Positions 33,761-46,216 of a stretch of DNA of 64,000 nt are shown here, piece by piece (the first letter of the stretch is position 1; each line of letters opens with the position of its first letter). Source of the stretch: Hansfordia pulvinata (lineage: Eukaryota > Ascomycota > Sordariomycetes > Xylariales). The position numbers and the translations under genes were made by a program. Below the pieces are notes generated by a model. It was not told the origin of the DNA. It saw only the letters and a program-made list of their open reading frames with translations, and made no database searches. Where the stretch lies: the NCBI GenBank assembly GCA_006538405.1, contig BJKQ01000008.1:1426001-1490000 (forward strand). The letters run 5' to 3'.

Positions 33761-36716
33761 ATGTCGAGCCTCTCCCTGCACCAGCAGTACCGCGAGCAGC
33801 AGCAGCCGCAGCAGCAGCAGCACCACCACCAGCACCACCAACGCCAAAACGCTCCTCCGGTCCCTCCGTTGCCCTCCCAATACAACCATCATCCTTACAA
33901 CCAACCCCCACCGCCGCCGTTGCTGTCCCACAAGAGTTCGAGGCAGCTGCGGCAACAGTCAAAAACGCTGTCGCGGGCCACCCGGAGATCCGGCATATCT
34001 ACCGCCTCCACCCCCAACCTCAACTCGCTTTACTCGTCGCATTCGCTCCCGCGCCCCAAAACTCCCAGTCGCCGCAGGCCTTCGCTTGCCGCCATCCCCG
34101 ATGACAACGCTGCCTACGTCTATGACAACCAGGACCCTCTGATTCACCAGGACCCCGACTGCCACGACTACAGCCTCTACACGCCCCGCACCATGGGCTC
34201 CGTCACCCCCGGTCGGGGCTCAGCCAGCAACCTGGCCGCCGGCGACGTCGTTGATGTCCCAGGCGACATGAGCGGCGTTGTGCGATTCGTCGGCTCTGTT
34301 GCTGGTCGCAAGGGCACCTTTGCCGGCGTCGAGTTACACCCCGAGTATTCAGTCCGCGGCAAGAACAGCGGCGACGTTGATGGGTATGTTGCTTGCTCTC
34401 CTTTTGCCCCTCTTCTTCCTGTCCAATATGTTTCCCGCTGCGGCCTGTCCCGTCCCGGCACGTTGCTTTCTTCGATGCCCAAACACTACCCGCACGAGTG
34501 TTGCCGCGGGGCCCTTGCTCATCTGAGACACGCACGCCCATGCCCGTGGCCGTTCAGGCCCCCCGCGCCAGGCCCGAATCGCCAGGGAGGGCATGCGACA
34601 TTCGCTTGTTTACTTGTCTGACAAACAACTTGATGCCTCTTGACACGAAACAAAACAAACCCCTGGCCACTTGCTGATTCTCGCCTGCAGTGTTTCCTAT
34701 TTCACCACCGACGAGCCCGGCGCTGGCATCTTTGTGCCCGTCACCAAAGCCATCAAGCGCGAAACACCTCCCCCTTCTGCATCCAGCTCCCACCCCCTCA
34801 CGCCGACCGGCATGTCTGCCCTTCGCCTTGCCAGCCAAAACACCACCAACCACACCCCTCCAACACCGTCGCTGCCCAAATTCAGCCAGTCGGTCGGGCC
34901 CGGTCGAGCTCCCAGCCCCCAAGGCAAACGCGCCCCGAGAACTTCTCTTCCGCGGCCTGACTCGCCCGTTCGCAAACTGCAACTCACCCCCGGCCCGCGA
35001 CCATCGATTGGCGGCGGCTCGTCCATTGCCACCCCTGCCTCCAAGGCGCCTCCTCGCTATGGCAGCCCGTCGATTTCGCGGTTTTCCTCGAGTGTGCGCG
35101 GTACTGCCGGCGACCCCAACAAGCCGCCCCGACTCGATAGGAAGCCCAGCATAGCGCCCCGGAGCGCATCGGCTCTCGGCCAGATTTCCAATTCGGGCCT
35201 CGACGATGATGAGTCCACGCGCATGAACCCCCGTGGCAAAGCCAACGGAAGCATCGGGTCGACGTCGTCCATGACTTTCAAGCGCCCGCCCTCTCGCGCA
35301 ACACACTCTCCGAACGAGCAGGAGGTCGAACGGCTCAGGTCACAGCTCGAGGAGCGCGATCGCCAACTGAAGGATCAGGCCTCCACCCTCGCCGAGATGG
35401 AAAGTAGCTTGGTTGAGCTCACTGGCCTCATCGAACAAACAGAAGGCGCCGGGCACCCCGATGATCCAGACAAGGACAAGAACACATCTCAGCTGCGCGC
35501 TCTGCTCCGGGAGAAGAACGAAAAGATCGCACTTCTCACGGCCGAGTTCGATGCGCATCGCGCCGACTTCCGAAGCACCATCGACACCCTCGAGATGGCA
35601 AGCACTGAGACGCAGCGGGTTTATGACGCCAAAATCAAAGAGCTGGAACAAGACTTGCATGATGCGCAGGACCGCACCGACGACGTGGACAGCGTCGCTC
35701 GGCAGTTGAAGCAGCTCGAAGAACTTGTTCAAGAGCTTGAGGAGGGCCTGGAGGATGCCCGCAGAGGCGAGGCCGAAGCCCGTGGCGAGGTTGAGTTTCT
35801 TCGCGGCGAAGTTGAGCGAACACGGGCTGAGCTGCGCAAGGAGCGCGAGAAGGCTTCTGCTGTCATCAACGGCGGCGAGAGCATCGAAGACAGGTCATCA
35901 ATGTCCAAGGAATTGGAGCAGAAGGATGATGAGATTAGAGGTCTGAAAGCCATCATCCACTCGCTCAGCCGCGACTCCGTGCCTGCTGGCGCGGAGTCCC
36001 TGGAGAGGACGCCGACCCAGCCAACCCGCAACGGACGCCCCGACTCGATTGACAACCGTCTTGTGAAAGAGAAACTCGAGCGCGAGGTCCATGAGCTGCG
36101 AAGCTTGGTGGAGAACAAGAACGCTCGTGAAGAGGAGCTGGAGAGGGAGGTCGAAACGCTGCGCCGGGGTAGCGCGTCCACGTACCGTGGCAGCTCAATG
36201 ACGACAGGCAGCAATGAGCGATCCTCCTACCGCGACTCGAAGGGCACGGTCATTCTGGCACGCGACCCACAGTCTCCTGGCAAGAGCATGCATCAACGCA
36301 ACCAAACATTGGACTCGATGCCCGAAATGGACAACCAGTCCTCAGCAACTGAGAGTAGTGGACTCTGGTGCGAGATTTGCGAGACGGGCGGGCACGACAT
36401 CCTCACATGCAGCAACATGTTCGGTTCAGGCCAGGGGGAGCCCAGCAAGAACGTTGAGGACACATCCGCCATCAGCACTCCCAAGCTCGGCGTCCCGGAC
36501 GACGCACCGGAAGACACAAAGGTCAGGCCGCTTTCTCCAGCGAAAAAGCCCGCTCCCACCGAAGCGCTTTCCTCGGACATTCAAATTCTCCCGCCACCGG
36601 GCGATGGTCCCCTTCCCGGGAAAGAGAGTGGGGCTGTTGACCCGGAGAAGTGGTGTGCCCTTTGCGAACGAGATGGCCATGACAGCATTGACTGCCCCCT
36701 CGAAGACGCCTTTTGA
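33761..36716 (+). CDS. CLIP-170-like microtubule plus-end protein (CAP-Gly, coiled coil, zinc knuckles)
   Basis: Two exons, 33761-34383 and 34691-36716, encode 882 residues. The 307-nt intron is the longest in the window and interrupts the CAP-Gly domain. The protein should track growing microtubule ends and link them to dynein/dynactin or the cortex. The N terminus is Gln/His/Pro-rich. CAP-Gly spans about residues 161-222 (GDVVDVPGDMSGVVRFVG, GTFAGVEL, GKNSGDVDGVSYF), with the GKNxG signature in slightly varied form. A Ser/Pro-rich basic linker, typical for microtubule binding, follows. A coiled coil covers roughly 410-710 (VERLRSQLEERDRQLKDQ, LEQDLHDAQDR). Two CCHC-like knuckles near the C terminus (WCEICETGGHDILTC and WCALCERDGHDSIDC) match the CLIP-170 tail that binds dynactin. 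The start has a good context (CCACCATGTC). Confidence 0.94.
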
Positions 36717-37731
36717 TGATACCCTTGAGTGATGGATTTTCCCTTTCTTTTGCCATGATTGGACGACATGAATTGAAGGCATGTGTGTTCTCTACGATAA
36801 TACTCTGTATGATGTCATGTTCATTTGTTTAACGAGAGGAGGCCAAGGGGGTGATCTGCAGCCGAACGGGGACTGTTGTATCAAGTTTCATTTCATGTTT
36901 GAACTCTTTCTCATCATACACTTCGTAAACCCAGCATCCCAGTTTCCGCATTGCGGCGTTGGACTAGGATCGCATTGGAGGAAGCGTAAACAATGTTTTT
37001 CGGAGCAGGACTGTATAATGAATGGCCTTGGTCTGAGTTCTGCTTTAATCTGGGAAAAGCGAAGTGTCATACATGAGGTTTCTGTGCCAGCAAAACTACT
37101 TCTTTCAATGACGATAATCATAATCCTCTCTGACACAGGCCATGTTCGACAGGCCAAGTGACGCACGCCGTTTGGTTGCCTCTTGTCATACTTTTCAGTG
37201 ATTGCGCTTCGCAAGAAGACAATCGATACCGGGAAGCACACTGCCTACAACCCCTTTCTAGAGATCAGTCGGAACTACAACTACAAGTGAATTCGTTCAA
37301 TGAGGTCCTCTCCAGCCACGATGTTTCTCCAGAAGTCTGCACGTTGTTACCGTCGCATGCATATACGTGTGCAATTCATGTAACGAGGCTTCTTATCGGT
37401 GCTTATCTTGCAAGGCACAAAAACCCTACGCACACAAAAAGGGATTGATGGCGGAAAATTGCGGGGCGGCTGTGGACTAGCACAAGGTGAGTCTGGGAAT
37501 AGGGCGCGGAATCGCTGTAAGGCGCCCAGTACGAGGCGCTACGGGGCGTTAGACGCCGACTACAGGGGGGGCCAGCAGCGGGCGGAAGGCAAGCAGCAAA
37601 AACAATTCGCAAGCGGGCAATGTCGCCGGAAAAGTTGCTCCTGTCACATCACCAACCAAGACACCACACACCAAGAATCACTCAACATAACGAGTGCCTT
37701 TAAACATCCTAACTTCATAACATAAGAAGAT
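36717..37731. other. CLIP gene 3' flank and rpp0 promoter
   Basis: The first part is A/T-rich 3' sequence. The promoter side contains AACCCTA near 37422 and CTGTCACAT near 37640, which resemble elements seen in fungal ribosomal-protein promoters; that reading is tentative. A C/A-rich leader precedes the ATG. No gene was seen. Confidence 0.5.
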
Positions 37732-38813
37732 ATGGGAGGCCTCAAGTCCGACAAGGGAGCGTACTTCCAGAAGCTCCAGGAGCTTCTGGAGGAGTACAAC
37801 TCCGTCTTCATCGTCGAAGTCGACAATGTCAGCTCCCAACAGATGCACGAGGTGCGCGTTTCGCTCCGTGGCGAGGCCGTCATCCTTATGGGCAAGAACA
37901 CCATGGTAAGTTGGCAAGCATTCTTTCTCGCGCGCCCTCGCGATCCGATCGCACAGCTGACACGCCTGCGCCTCCCAGGTTCGCCGTGCCCTCAAGGGCC
38001 TCATCCCCGACACCCCCGAGTACGAGCGCCTCCTCCCCCACATCAAGGGCAACATCGGTTTCGTCTTCACCAACAAGGACCTGAAGGACATCCGTGACAA
38101 GATCCTTGCCAACAAGGTCGCCGCCCCCGCCCGTGCCGGTGCCGTCGCTCCCGCCGACGTGTGGATTCCCGCCGGAAACACCGGCATGGAGCCCGGCAAG
38201 ACCTCTTTCTTCCAGGCCCTCGGTGTCCCCACCAAGATTGCCCGTGGTACCATTGAAATCACCACGGACCTCAAGCTCGTCGAGACCGGCAACAAGGTCG
38301 GCCCCTCCGAGGCCACCCTGCTCAACCTGCTCAACATCTCCCCCTTCACCTACGGTCTGGGCATCGCGCAGGTCTACGACCAGGGCCAGACCTTCGCCCC
38401 GAGGTCCTGGACATTGGTGAGGAGCAGCTGCTGAAGACCTTCAGCTCCGCCATCACCACCGTTGCCTCCATCTCGCTGGCCGTCAACTTCCCCACCCTGC
38501 CTTCCGTCATGCACTCTTTCGTCAACGGCTACAAGAAGGTCGTCTCCGTCGCCCTCGAGACCGAGTACAGCTGGGAGGCCATCGACGAGCTCAAGGACCG
38601 CATCGCCAACCCCGACGCTTACGCCTCCGCCGCCCCCGTCGCCGCTGCCGGTGGCGCCGCCGAGGAGAAGAAGGAGGAGAAGAAGGAGGAGTCCGAGGAG
38701 GAGTCTGGTGACGAGGGCTTCGGTGGTCTCTTGTACGTCTCTCCCCACTTTCCCCGGGCCATTGCGCCCCGCCGCCGCTGCCCGTCTGCTAACGATTACC
38801 CTCCAGCGACTAA
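37732..38813 (+). CDS. rpp0: 60S acidic ribosomal protein P0, one-base frameshift in this sequence
   Basis: Exons 37732-37905, 37979-38732 and 38807-38813. The introns, 73 and 74 nt, have standard GT-AG ends with CTGAC/CTAAC branch sites. P0 anchors the P1/P2 stalk on the large subunit and stimulates elongation factors. The N-terminal rRNA-binding domain is intact ([22 protein letters not shown] joined to [19 protein letters not shown]). After GQTFAP the frame breaks at four Cs (38397-38400); one more C there restores [14 protein letters not shown] and everything to the end. The C-terminal acidic stalk peptide ([12 protein letters not shown], then FD from the tiny last exon) follows in the second frame. 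With the base added the product is 311 residues, the usual P0 length. Read literally, translation ends at 38434 and loses the stalk-binding half. P0 is essential, so a consensus error is favoured. Confidence 0.96.
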
Positions 38814-39716
38814 ATACGATGAAAAAATGAAACTGCCCCCGGGGGGTCATTCTGCATTTCCGTCATGGTTGGCGTTACGGCGGTTAGACGAACGTGATGA
38901 ACGACGGCTAAATAGCTCGTCTCCGACTGATGAATGGAAAACCTCGGTTATGTCCCTGTGTCAAGATCACCTGGCTCCCAAGTCGTGTTGCCTTTCTGCG
39001 TGATCCAGAGTCTGCTCCGAGGCACCTTGACAATGTGTGAAGCATGCTCCAGCGTCACCGACCCTGGTCCTCAACTTTTCGGCGAAGAGGTAAGCCACCA
39101 CTCCATTTACCGTCATTCAAAAATCCCCCACCTCTCCCCGTCTCCATGATCCAAGCGGAGAGTGAGAAGACGTTCTTGCGAAGAAGGAAACGTGCTCAAT
39201 GATTTGAATAAAAATACAAGAGCTTTTTAACCCTGATCTTCATTGATGACTCAATTTTCACAACAACACCTTATGAGAGCACGTTTCATCTTCGCTACTG
39301 GCCCATACTTCCCTCACACCCACCAACATGTTTGCCATGAAAGCAGAGCGCTGACTCGGATTCAACAAGAACTAGATATTACTGGGTTGGAGTGAACATT
39401 CCTCTGCCATGGATCCCGCTATCCTTACTCGTAGTCTGCATCCGTAGTGGCTGTACGCGCCTTGCCTCGATGTGCCTGTCTTCCTGTCAGATTGTGTATG
39501 ATGCATCGTAGCCGCCACATGCTTCCCGACACGGCAGGTCCGTATTGTGTACACGCCATTTGTTTACAAGTAGATCTACATGAATATACAATTAACCATG
39601 ATATACAACATTATCCTCGCAACCGCTTCCCCTGAACTCAGGCCATCAGACCCATGCCTTCTTGCTTCCTCTCTTACTGTGGCGGGTTGGAATCCCGTGA
39701 ACACTCAGTTGGACCC
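38814..39716. other. convergent 3' spacer between rpp0 and msh1
   Basis: A/T-rich 3' flanks, with TGAATAAAAATAC near 39205 as a polyadenylation-like sequence. No gene was recognised. Confidence 0.55.
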
Positions 39717-42700
39717 CTACTCGTCATCAGCACCTAGCTCGGCCAGCACCTCGCGCGCGACGGCGACGACCGAGGCCGGCATGTCGGCGAGCCGGGCGAC
39801 CTTGAGCGCGTGGCTGCGGCGGTTGACGCCCTTGCGCAGGCGGTGGACGTACACGAACCCGCCGCCGCCGCCGCCGTCCTCGGCAACGTCGGTACAGTAG
39901 GCCTCGACGGGCCCGCCGTCGGCCACCATCAGCCCCTTGCGGGAGGCCAGGTCGGCCAGGGCGTGGAAGTGCGTGGCGAAAAGGGCGCGGCAGCGCGTCG
40001 TGCGCGCAAGGTGGTCGAGCGCCGCATAGGCCACCGCGGCGCCGTCTTCGGGCGTGGTGCCCCTGCCCACCTCGTCCATGATGACCAGCGAGCGAGGGGT
40101 GGCGTGTCGGAGGATGTGCGAGGTCTCGAGCATCTCGACCATGAAGGTGCTCTGGTCGGCATAGAGGTTGTCCGCAGAGCCGACGCGGCTGAAGATGGCG
40201 TCGACCAGCCCGCAGACGGCGGCGTGGTCGGCGGGGACGTAGGAGCCAGCTTGCGCCAGGATGGTGATGAGAGCCACCTGACGCAGGTACGTGCTCTTGC
40301 CCGCCATGTTGGGCCCCGTGATGAGCCACAGTCGGCCCTGGCCCGGCGTGCCCACCAGGCAGTCATTCTTGGTGAAGCTACGCCCCTGGGTTCGCAGCCC
40401 GCCCTCCACCGTCGGGTGCCGGCCGCCGATGATGGTGTGCGCCGCGTCTGCCGTTACTGCTGTCGCTGACGGTGGCGGTGATGATGTTGCGGCTGCTGTA
40501 GCTGCTTCAGAGCCGCTGTTGGTTGCGCCGTCACCCCCGCTGTCGCCGTCCGACAGAACGGGTCTCACCAAGTCCTGCTCGGCGGCCAGACGGGCGAACG
40601 AGGTGGCGACGTCGAGCTCGTCGAGCACGGCGGCGTTACGGCGTAGCTTGACAAGGCACACGACGACGGCGGCGCGCAGGTCAGCGAAGAGAGCCTGCTC
40701 GGCGGCCGACACCTGAAAGCGCGTCTGGTGCAACCGCTGGCCCAGCTCGGTCCAGTCGGCCGCGTGGAAGGCGCACGTCGACCGGCTCGAGCCCACGGCA
40801 CTGACACCTTCGACCGCCAGCGCGCGCGTGTCCCGCACGCCCCGGACGTGGCAGATGTGGCCCAGGTTGGGCGTCCAGCGTAGAGTCAGGCTCGCCGTGC
40901 CGTGCCGCGTCCGCAAGGCTTCGCCGAGCTCCTCCTTCTCGCGCAACAAGGCCTGAAGCCGCTCGTGCAGTTCTGTCAAGCCCTCGCTGGCCCCCGGCTT
41001 CATCACGAACGACATGTTGTCGTCGGCGTAGTGGTCGCGGATCGATAACGGCCGCTTCTTCTTGGCTGCGGCCGCGACGCCCTTGGGCAGTGCGGCCGCA
41101 TCGCCCTCTAGGGGGCCTTCGGTGGCAACAACCTCCTCGGCCAGAGCCGCAAGCTGGCTCGCCTCGCCCTCCTCGGCCTGGTGCTGCTGATCCAGGCCGT
41201 CCTCGTCAATGGAGTTGCCAATGCGGGTTGCCAGCCTGATCGGGTCCTCGAGCTTGATGCGCGCAAGCAAGGCGGCAAAGGGGCTCTGCGCAGCGTTCGG
41301 GCCCCCCGTACTTGGCGTCTTTGACGATTCCCTGTCTTGCAGCAGGTCCACGATGTCCCGCGTAGCGTGGATTGTGTTGGCCAGGGCGAGCATGTCGTCT
41401 GGATCGCCGCGGCCAAAGGCGAACTTCTGCACTAGCCGCTGCGAATCGTGGCTTCTCCTCAGCAATTGAGTTATCTCATCGCCCAGATCCGGATCTTTGA
41501 TGAAGCTCTCGACCAGGTCGAGCCTCGCCTGTATAGTCTCGAGGGAAGTAGACGGGGCGCTGATCCAAGTGTTCAGCAGTCTAGCGCCGCCCTTGGTGAC
41601 GGTCCTACGGATGGCGTGCAGCAGGCTGCCACGGAAGGCCCCGTCCCTGATGGTCTGCTTCACCTCCAGCGACCGCATACTGTTCTTGTCAATGGTCATG
41701 ACCGAGAGGGCTTCGTGGCGTTGCGGGGGCTGCAGCTTCATGCTCAGACCTTGCAAGCGGTTCTTCACATATTGGAGTATCAAGCTGCCTGCGCAGACCT
41801 CATGCTGGGTGAAACTCTCCGCAGTGAGCCGGGGAACGCCAGACTCCAGCATGGGCGTCCACTGGGCTATAGGCAGGTGCTCACCCTGGGGCGCAAATGT
41901 TATCAGATGCTTGTCTTCAGCCAGCACGGAAAAGAGACTGTGGTCTTTCTGTGACTCGAGAATTTCGTCTACCACGATCTCGCGAGGGGCGACACGGGAG
42001 AGGATAGACGAAAGGGCCGAGACTGTAGTGGACTGCGTGTAGAACTGCCCAGTCGAGACGTCAAGCCACGCCAGCCCGATGGCCGAGTCGGCCTCGGTTT
42101 GCTTGGAAAAGGGGGGTTTCGCAGCCTCCGCGGACAGGTCACAGGGCGGCGACTCGTCTAACGCCTCGTCAGGTGACTCGGACGGGGCCACATGGATGGC
42201 CATTACGTAGTTGTTGGCGTAGGGATCGATGAAATTCTCATCTATCAGAGTCCCTGGGGTGATGATGCGGGTCACGCGGCGATCATGCATCAGTCCGCCC
42301 GACTTGATCTTGTCACCAGGGTCATTGGGGAATTCCTCGGCCACGGCTACATAGCAGTTGAAGTCGACGACGAGAGCCTTGAGGAACCTGTCCAGCTGGA
42401 AGAAGGGGAAGCCGGCCTACGGAAGATCAGAAAACAGAAACGTCTTTCGGGGCAGCAGACTGGGAGCCTGGCAGGCAAGGGCTGGGTGACGGTACCATGG
42501 AGACGGGGCCGGCGCTGGTCTTCTTCTGGGCGACCTTGAGGTTAAGCACGGGGCCATACTGGTCGGCATGCTCGAAGTATAGCTCGTAGAAGCCGCCGAC
42601 ACGGGTCAGCAAGACGCAGTTCTCGAACTTTTGCATGTTGCGGCGGGCCTGCAGCACGACCGTGGGGTAGGCGGGGCCCTCATCTTCTTGTTCTTGCTCT

Positions 42701-43142
42701 TGGTCCGGGGAGGCTCGTCCGGTTGGAGGGGGCCTTGAGGGAGGTCGGCGAGACTTGAGGACGACTTGGTCTTCCTTGTTCGCTTGGGAGTAGCGGTGGC
42801 AGTGGGGCTCGAGGCCGAGTCCGAGGTGAGGCTCTGTGCCAGATCCGGGCTGGCCAAGCTTGCGCCGAGACCCTGTGGCAGCTCGTCCAGGCTGACAGAC
42901 GACTTTGTCTTCTTACCTCGCACGGGGCAGCCAGAAGAGAGCGGGCTGGGGAGGACGGCTGCGCGGGTGAGCCGGACTGGGGCCGCGGCCACGGCGCCGC
43001 GCGAGGGCCAGGCCGACAGGGGCCGGCGCGCGCAGGCAGAGACGAGACCATGGGCAGGGCGAGGTCCGGGGTGGGGGCGCCCGCGCCAGCGCTGCTGAGC
43101 TAACAAGGGCGCCGCCAGTCGCCGATGGGAGCTGCCATGCAT
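39717..43142 (-). CDS. msh1: mitochondrial MutS homologue Msh1, one-base frameshift near the N terminus
   Basis: Two exons on the minus strand, 43142-42496 and 42416-39717, separated by a 79-nt intron. Msh1 maintains mitochondrial DNA by mismatch recognition. The first 50 or so residues are Arg-rich without acidic residues, as expected for a mitochondrial presequence. Two copies of a KTKSS.SL..LPQG motif follow. MutS domain I is clear (MQKFENCVLLTRVGGFYELYFEHADQYGP; AGFPFFQLDRFLK after the intron). The C-terminal ATPase has a Walker A near residue 916 (GPNMAGKSTYLRQ), then SADNLYADQSTFMVEM, DEVGRGTTPEDG and ATHFHALADL. The linker changes frame just before AYPTVVLQARRN. The break fits loss of one base in the run at 42673-42676 (CCCC on the coding strand), and adding it gives 1115 residues. 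Read literally, the presequence is disconnected from the enzyme. Confidence 0.95.
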
Positions 43143-43839
43143 CAGGTCTGGAGCTGGAGTGGGAGCCGGAGCTGGAGGGAGGCGACTCGGGCGTCGGTGT
43201 GGACGATGAGGGCGTGGAAGTGCGTGTGGCTGCAGGTGGGCGGGCGTGCGTGCGTGGCGCGGGAGCTCCGAGCAGCTACCAGGTACCTAAAGGTAGGTGG
43301 ACGACCAAGGCGAGGCGAGGCCACGCAATGGGAGAGGTGACGTGACGCAACAGAGGCACAGAGTTCAATAAGCAGAGACACCGTCGGACGATGGACGGGG
43401 TCGTGTGCTGACGGCGGTGCGAGTACTCGTAGTGGCGTCTGTCGAGATTTGCGGAGCACGGCTGGAAACGGCGTCGTAGTGGCGGCCGCGTTGAAGTCTC
43501 TGCGAATGCATGCAAATCATCAATGTGATAAATATAAGTAAGTACCTGGGTAACCAACAAGCAAAGTTGATTTGGAAGCGTCGGACTTTCATGTGTGTGG
43601 CCTAACCAGACTGGACCAGGCTCTCCGGAGCCCGGCAGTTGAGCACAGTGCGGCACCGGCCCCGGTCTGTGACGAGGTAGGCACGCGGCTGCGGCTCCAC
43701 GGGCAGTCGCGACACAACATGGGGATCTGAGCGCGTCTGTGGGTCGACGACTCTGCCCAGACTGTACTGGCGCACTGTGCTTGCCTTTCCACTCCCCGAC
43801 CTCGTCGGCAGGTGCGACGGACGTTCACTGAAGGCAAGG

Positions 43840-43880
43840 TTTAGGTAAGGAGGTAAGTAGGATCAAGTAGGTAGGTACGA
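43840..43880 (+). repeat. degenerate GGTAGGTA-type tract
   Basis: Closely spaced imperfect units of AGGTAAG/AGTAGGTAGGTA. The same theme recurs in other intergenic regions, for example 11701-11770, 14171-14180, 21771-21786 and 55642-55657. Confidence 0.7.
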
Positions 43881-45098
43881 CGGGAGTAGCCACTACGTAC
43901 ACGTACATCCATGGATGTGAGTTGTGAACAGCCCACGCAACTGATGAGGCAAGTGCATCCATCTCTGTCGCAAGATCGGATATCCGCATAAAGCGCATTT
44001 TGTATCTATGAGACCTCTCTACCAGTGCAGGCCGTGCCAGCCACTGCCCTGGCCTCTGCCAGCCATGGGTTAGGTACCTCTGTTGAAGCGTTTTCATGGG
44101 GAGACGTGCTGACTGTCAATGTTGTTGTCTCCAGGTTAACAGACATCACCTTACATTACCTTACCTCACCTCAACTCACCTCACCCCACGGCAGAGACGT
44201 CTTTGGACGGGGTCATCGATCCGCACTTGGCCCTGTCCGCAATAGCCTCGATTTCCAGTCACCCTATCAGGTTGCCCGAAGCGCACGCCAGAAGCGACCG
44301 AAGTGGCTGCAAACGCCGCAGGATGGGCTCTCGGCGGAAGCTGTCTTGCCCGGCATGCTGGGCTGGTGGGTTGGATTTGGAATCATCCCGCAGTGGGCCG
44401 CTTTTTGTCATGCGCGATCAACCGCCCCCGGCACTCCACCACCGCACCGTTCTCGCCTCCACCCCCTTCCGAATGCGAGCTCTTGATGGGATGGCAGAGG
44501 GGGAGGAGGCCAGGCTCACGAAGAACCATGATTGTGTGCCAAGGCGGGCGCGCCATCGGAGTCCCATGCTCGTGGCTTTTGGCCCCGGCGTGCTGCGTGC
44601 TCAAGTGGAAACCCATCTCGTCATGGTCAGGCGCCGGGCTGCCTGCCCCGACGTGAGAGTATCACGATGATTCCTCTCCCCCGGGCGGGCCCCGAGTCAT
44701 CTCGTACCTGCTGCTCCCAACACACGGATGGTTACACCTGCTCATCTTTGAAATCTCTGCCCACTGACCCGCCGTCCACCGATCATCACGACGATTTGAT
44801 ACCCCAGGCCAGCCTTCGGGGAAGCAGCCCACGCAGAGCTGGGGCCGGAATGAATGATTACAGTTCTCATTATGAAACATCTCGTGGCGTGCGCGGTTGC
44901 CGAAGCCTAGGTGGGCAACCAGCAGCCTCTGCGGCGCCTGGCACACCACTTGCGCACTCAAATCGGCAGCCCCGTTACCCTCTTTGCGGCCCGCCCGACG
45001 ACCCCGGCTTCCAAATTCCACATACGAGTACACGATAGCCCCGTTACTATCAAGCAGACCTCGACGACTGGTTCCAAATCTGGCCCACGGCACCTGAG

Positions 45099-45099
<1 letters not shown>

Positions 45100-45126
<27 letters not shown>
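45100..45126 (+). repeat. (CAG)9 microsatellite, intergenic
   Basis: Nine perfect CAG units, followed by TAG, in the spacer upstream of the hypothetical gene at 45655. Confidence 0.9.
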
Positions 45127-45129
<3 letters not shown>

Positions 45130-45654
45130 CTGGCCTGTTCGTTCCGTGTCAAATCAGCCTGTTGTCCAGATCCTGCCTATTTCTGTCCTCGGTTTCTGTT
45201 TTATACTCCCTGGCCACCCGTGTTGCCCCTTGCTCTCGGATTTGGAATCACCCTCCTTTACGAGACCGGGTATACCCAGCACCAGCAAGGGAGCCCTTCC
45301 GGTCATCTTGCAAAACCCGCCTGATCTACTCTGCGAGATTCCCGCCAAGGCCTGCAGTCGTCCAGTGCTGCCGACCTAAATCTGGGGCCACCGCCGCAAA
45401 GGCCCGACTCCTGCGTCCAGAAGCCCGAGCCCGTTATCACCGGCCCTCCCAATCACAATAAGACTGCGGGTACTCCCCCCTCTCTTTCTCCCACGTGTTT
45501 TGCCCGTCGCCTCTCCTCCGATCCTCGTGGACGTTGACGTCAGTCTTGCTTTTGCTCGCCCTTTCTTTATATGACATCCCGCCGCCTCGCAAAACACGTA
45601 TACAGGGGCAGCCCAGCCGACGTCGGCAACATCACTGCCGTCCACGACACCACC

Positions 45655-46209
45655 ATGTCCAGGCCATCGGTCTCAAGCCCAACCCGGAGCCTTCCCAGGA
45701 GAGCCTCCCCCAGGAGGAGGCCAACAGTTGACACTGCGCTGGCCAGCAGCGTGTCACGCTCCGCTCTGTCCGCGTCCGCCAACTCAGGCGCGTCATCTTC
45801 CGGTCGGACATCCCCGCAGCGATGGTCGCCAACCGAACCGCTTTCGCCCACAAACTACCCCCTGGAGGAGCTCTACGACGAGCTGCAAGCCCGGTACAAG
45901 GGTCTGCTACTGCGCCTTTCCAGCCACAACTACCACAACCAGCAGATGAAGGCCTACTACCGGCGGCGGCGGCGGCAGCAAGAGAAAGAGCAGCAGAAGC
46001 AGGATCAACAGCAGCAGCAGCAGGGCCTAGAGCACAAGGAGAGCCCATTCAAGTCGCCTGCCTCACCACTGGACGCCTTGCTGGACCCCCAGCTTGTTGC
46101 GGCTTCCACTGCCCAAGAGCCGTTTACGCCAAAGAATCCCCAGTCGCAGCGGGGCCAGGACGACGACGACGACGAGCCCATAGTCATGTCACCAAGAGAG
46201 ACATCCTAG
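45655..46209 (+). CDS. hypothetical low-complexity basic protein
   Basis: Open frame of 184 residues from the Met at 45655 (context CCACCATGTC); an in-frame Met at 45571 would add 28 residues. The first half is Ser/Arg/Pro-rich (SSPTRSLPRRASPRRRPT). A helical segment follows (YPLEELYDELQARYKGLLLRL, then YHNQQMKAYYRRRRRQQ), running into a Gln-rich stretch and ending in an acidic DDDDDEP patch. The helix plus basic run could be a short coiled coil or nucleic-acid-binding region. No family was recognised, so the coding status is only moderately supported. Confidence 0.45.
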   Translation: MSRPSVSSPTRSLPRRASPRRRPTVDTALASSVSRSALSASANSGASSSGRTSPQRWSPTEPLSPTNYPLEELYDELQARYKGLLLRLSSHNYHNQQMKAYYRRRRRQQEKEQQKQDQQQQQQGLEHKESPFKSPASPLDALLDPQLVAASTAQEPFTPKNPQSQRGQDDDDDEPIVMSPRETS

Positions 46210-46216
46210 GGATTTT

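Larger units (their letters stand above)
43143..45654. other. msh1 upstream region and 2.5-kb spacer
   Basis: No convincing gene. It holds GAGTACTCGTA at 43421-43431, a group of GGTAAGGAGGTAAGTAGG/AGTAGGTAGGTACG units around 43843-43880, and a run of CCTTACATTACCTTACCTCACC-like DNA around 44150-44185. A (CAG)9 tract lies at 45100-45126. Confidence 0.5.
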
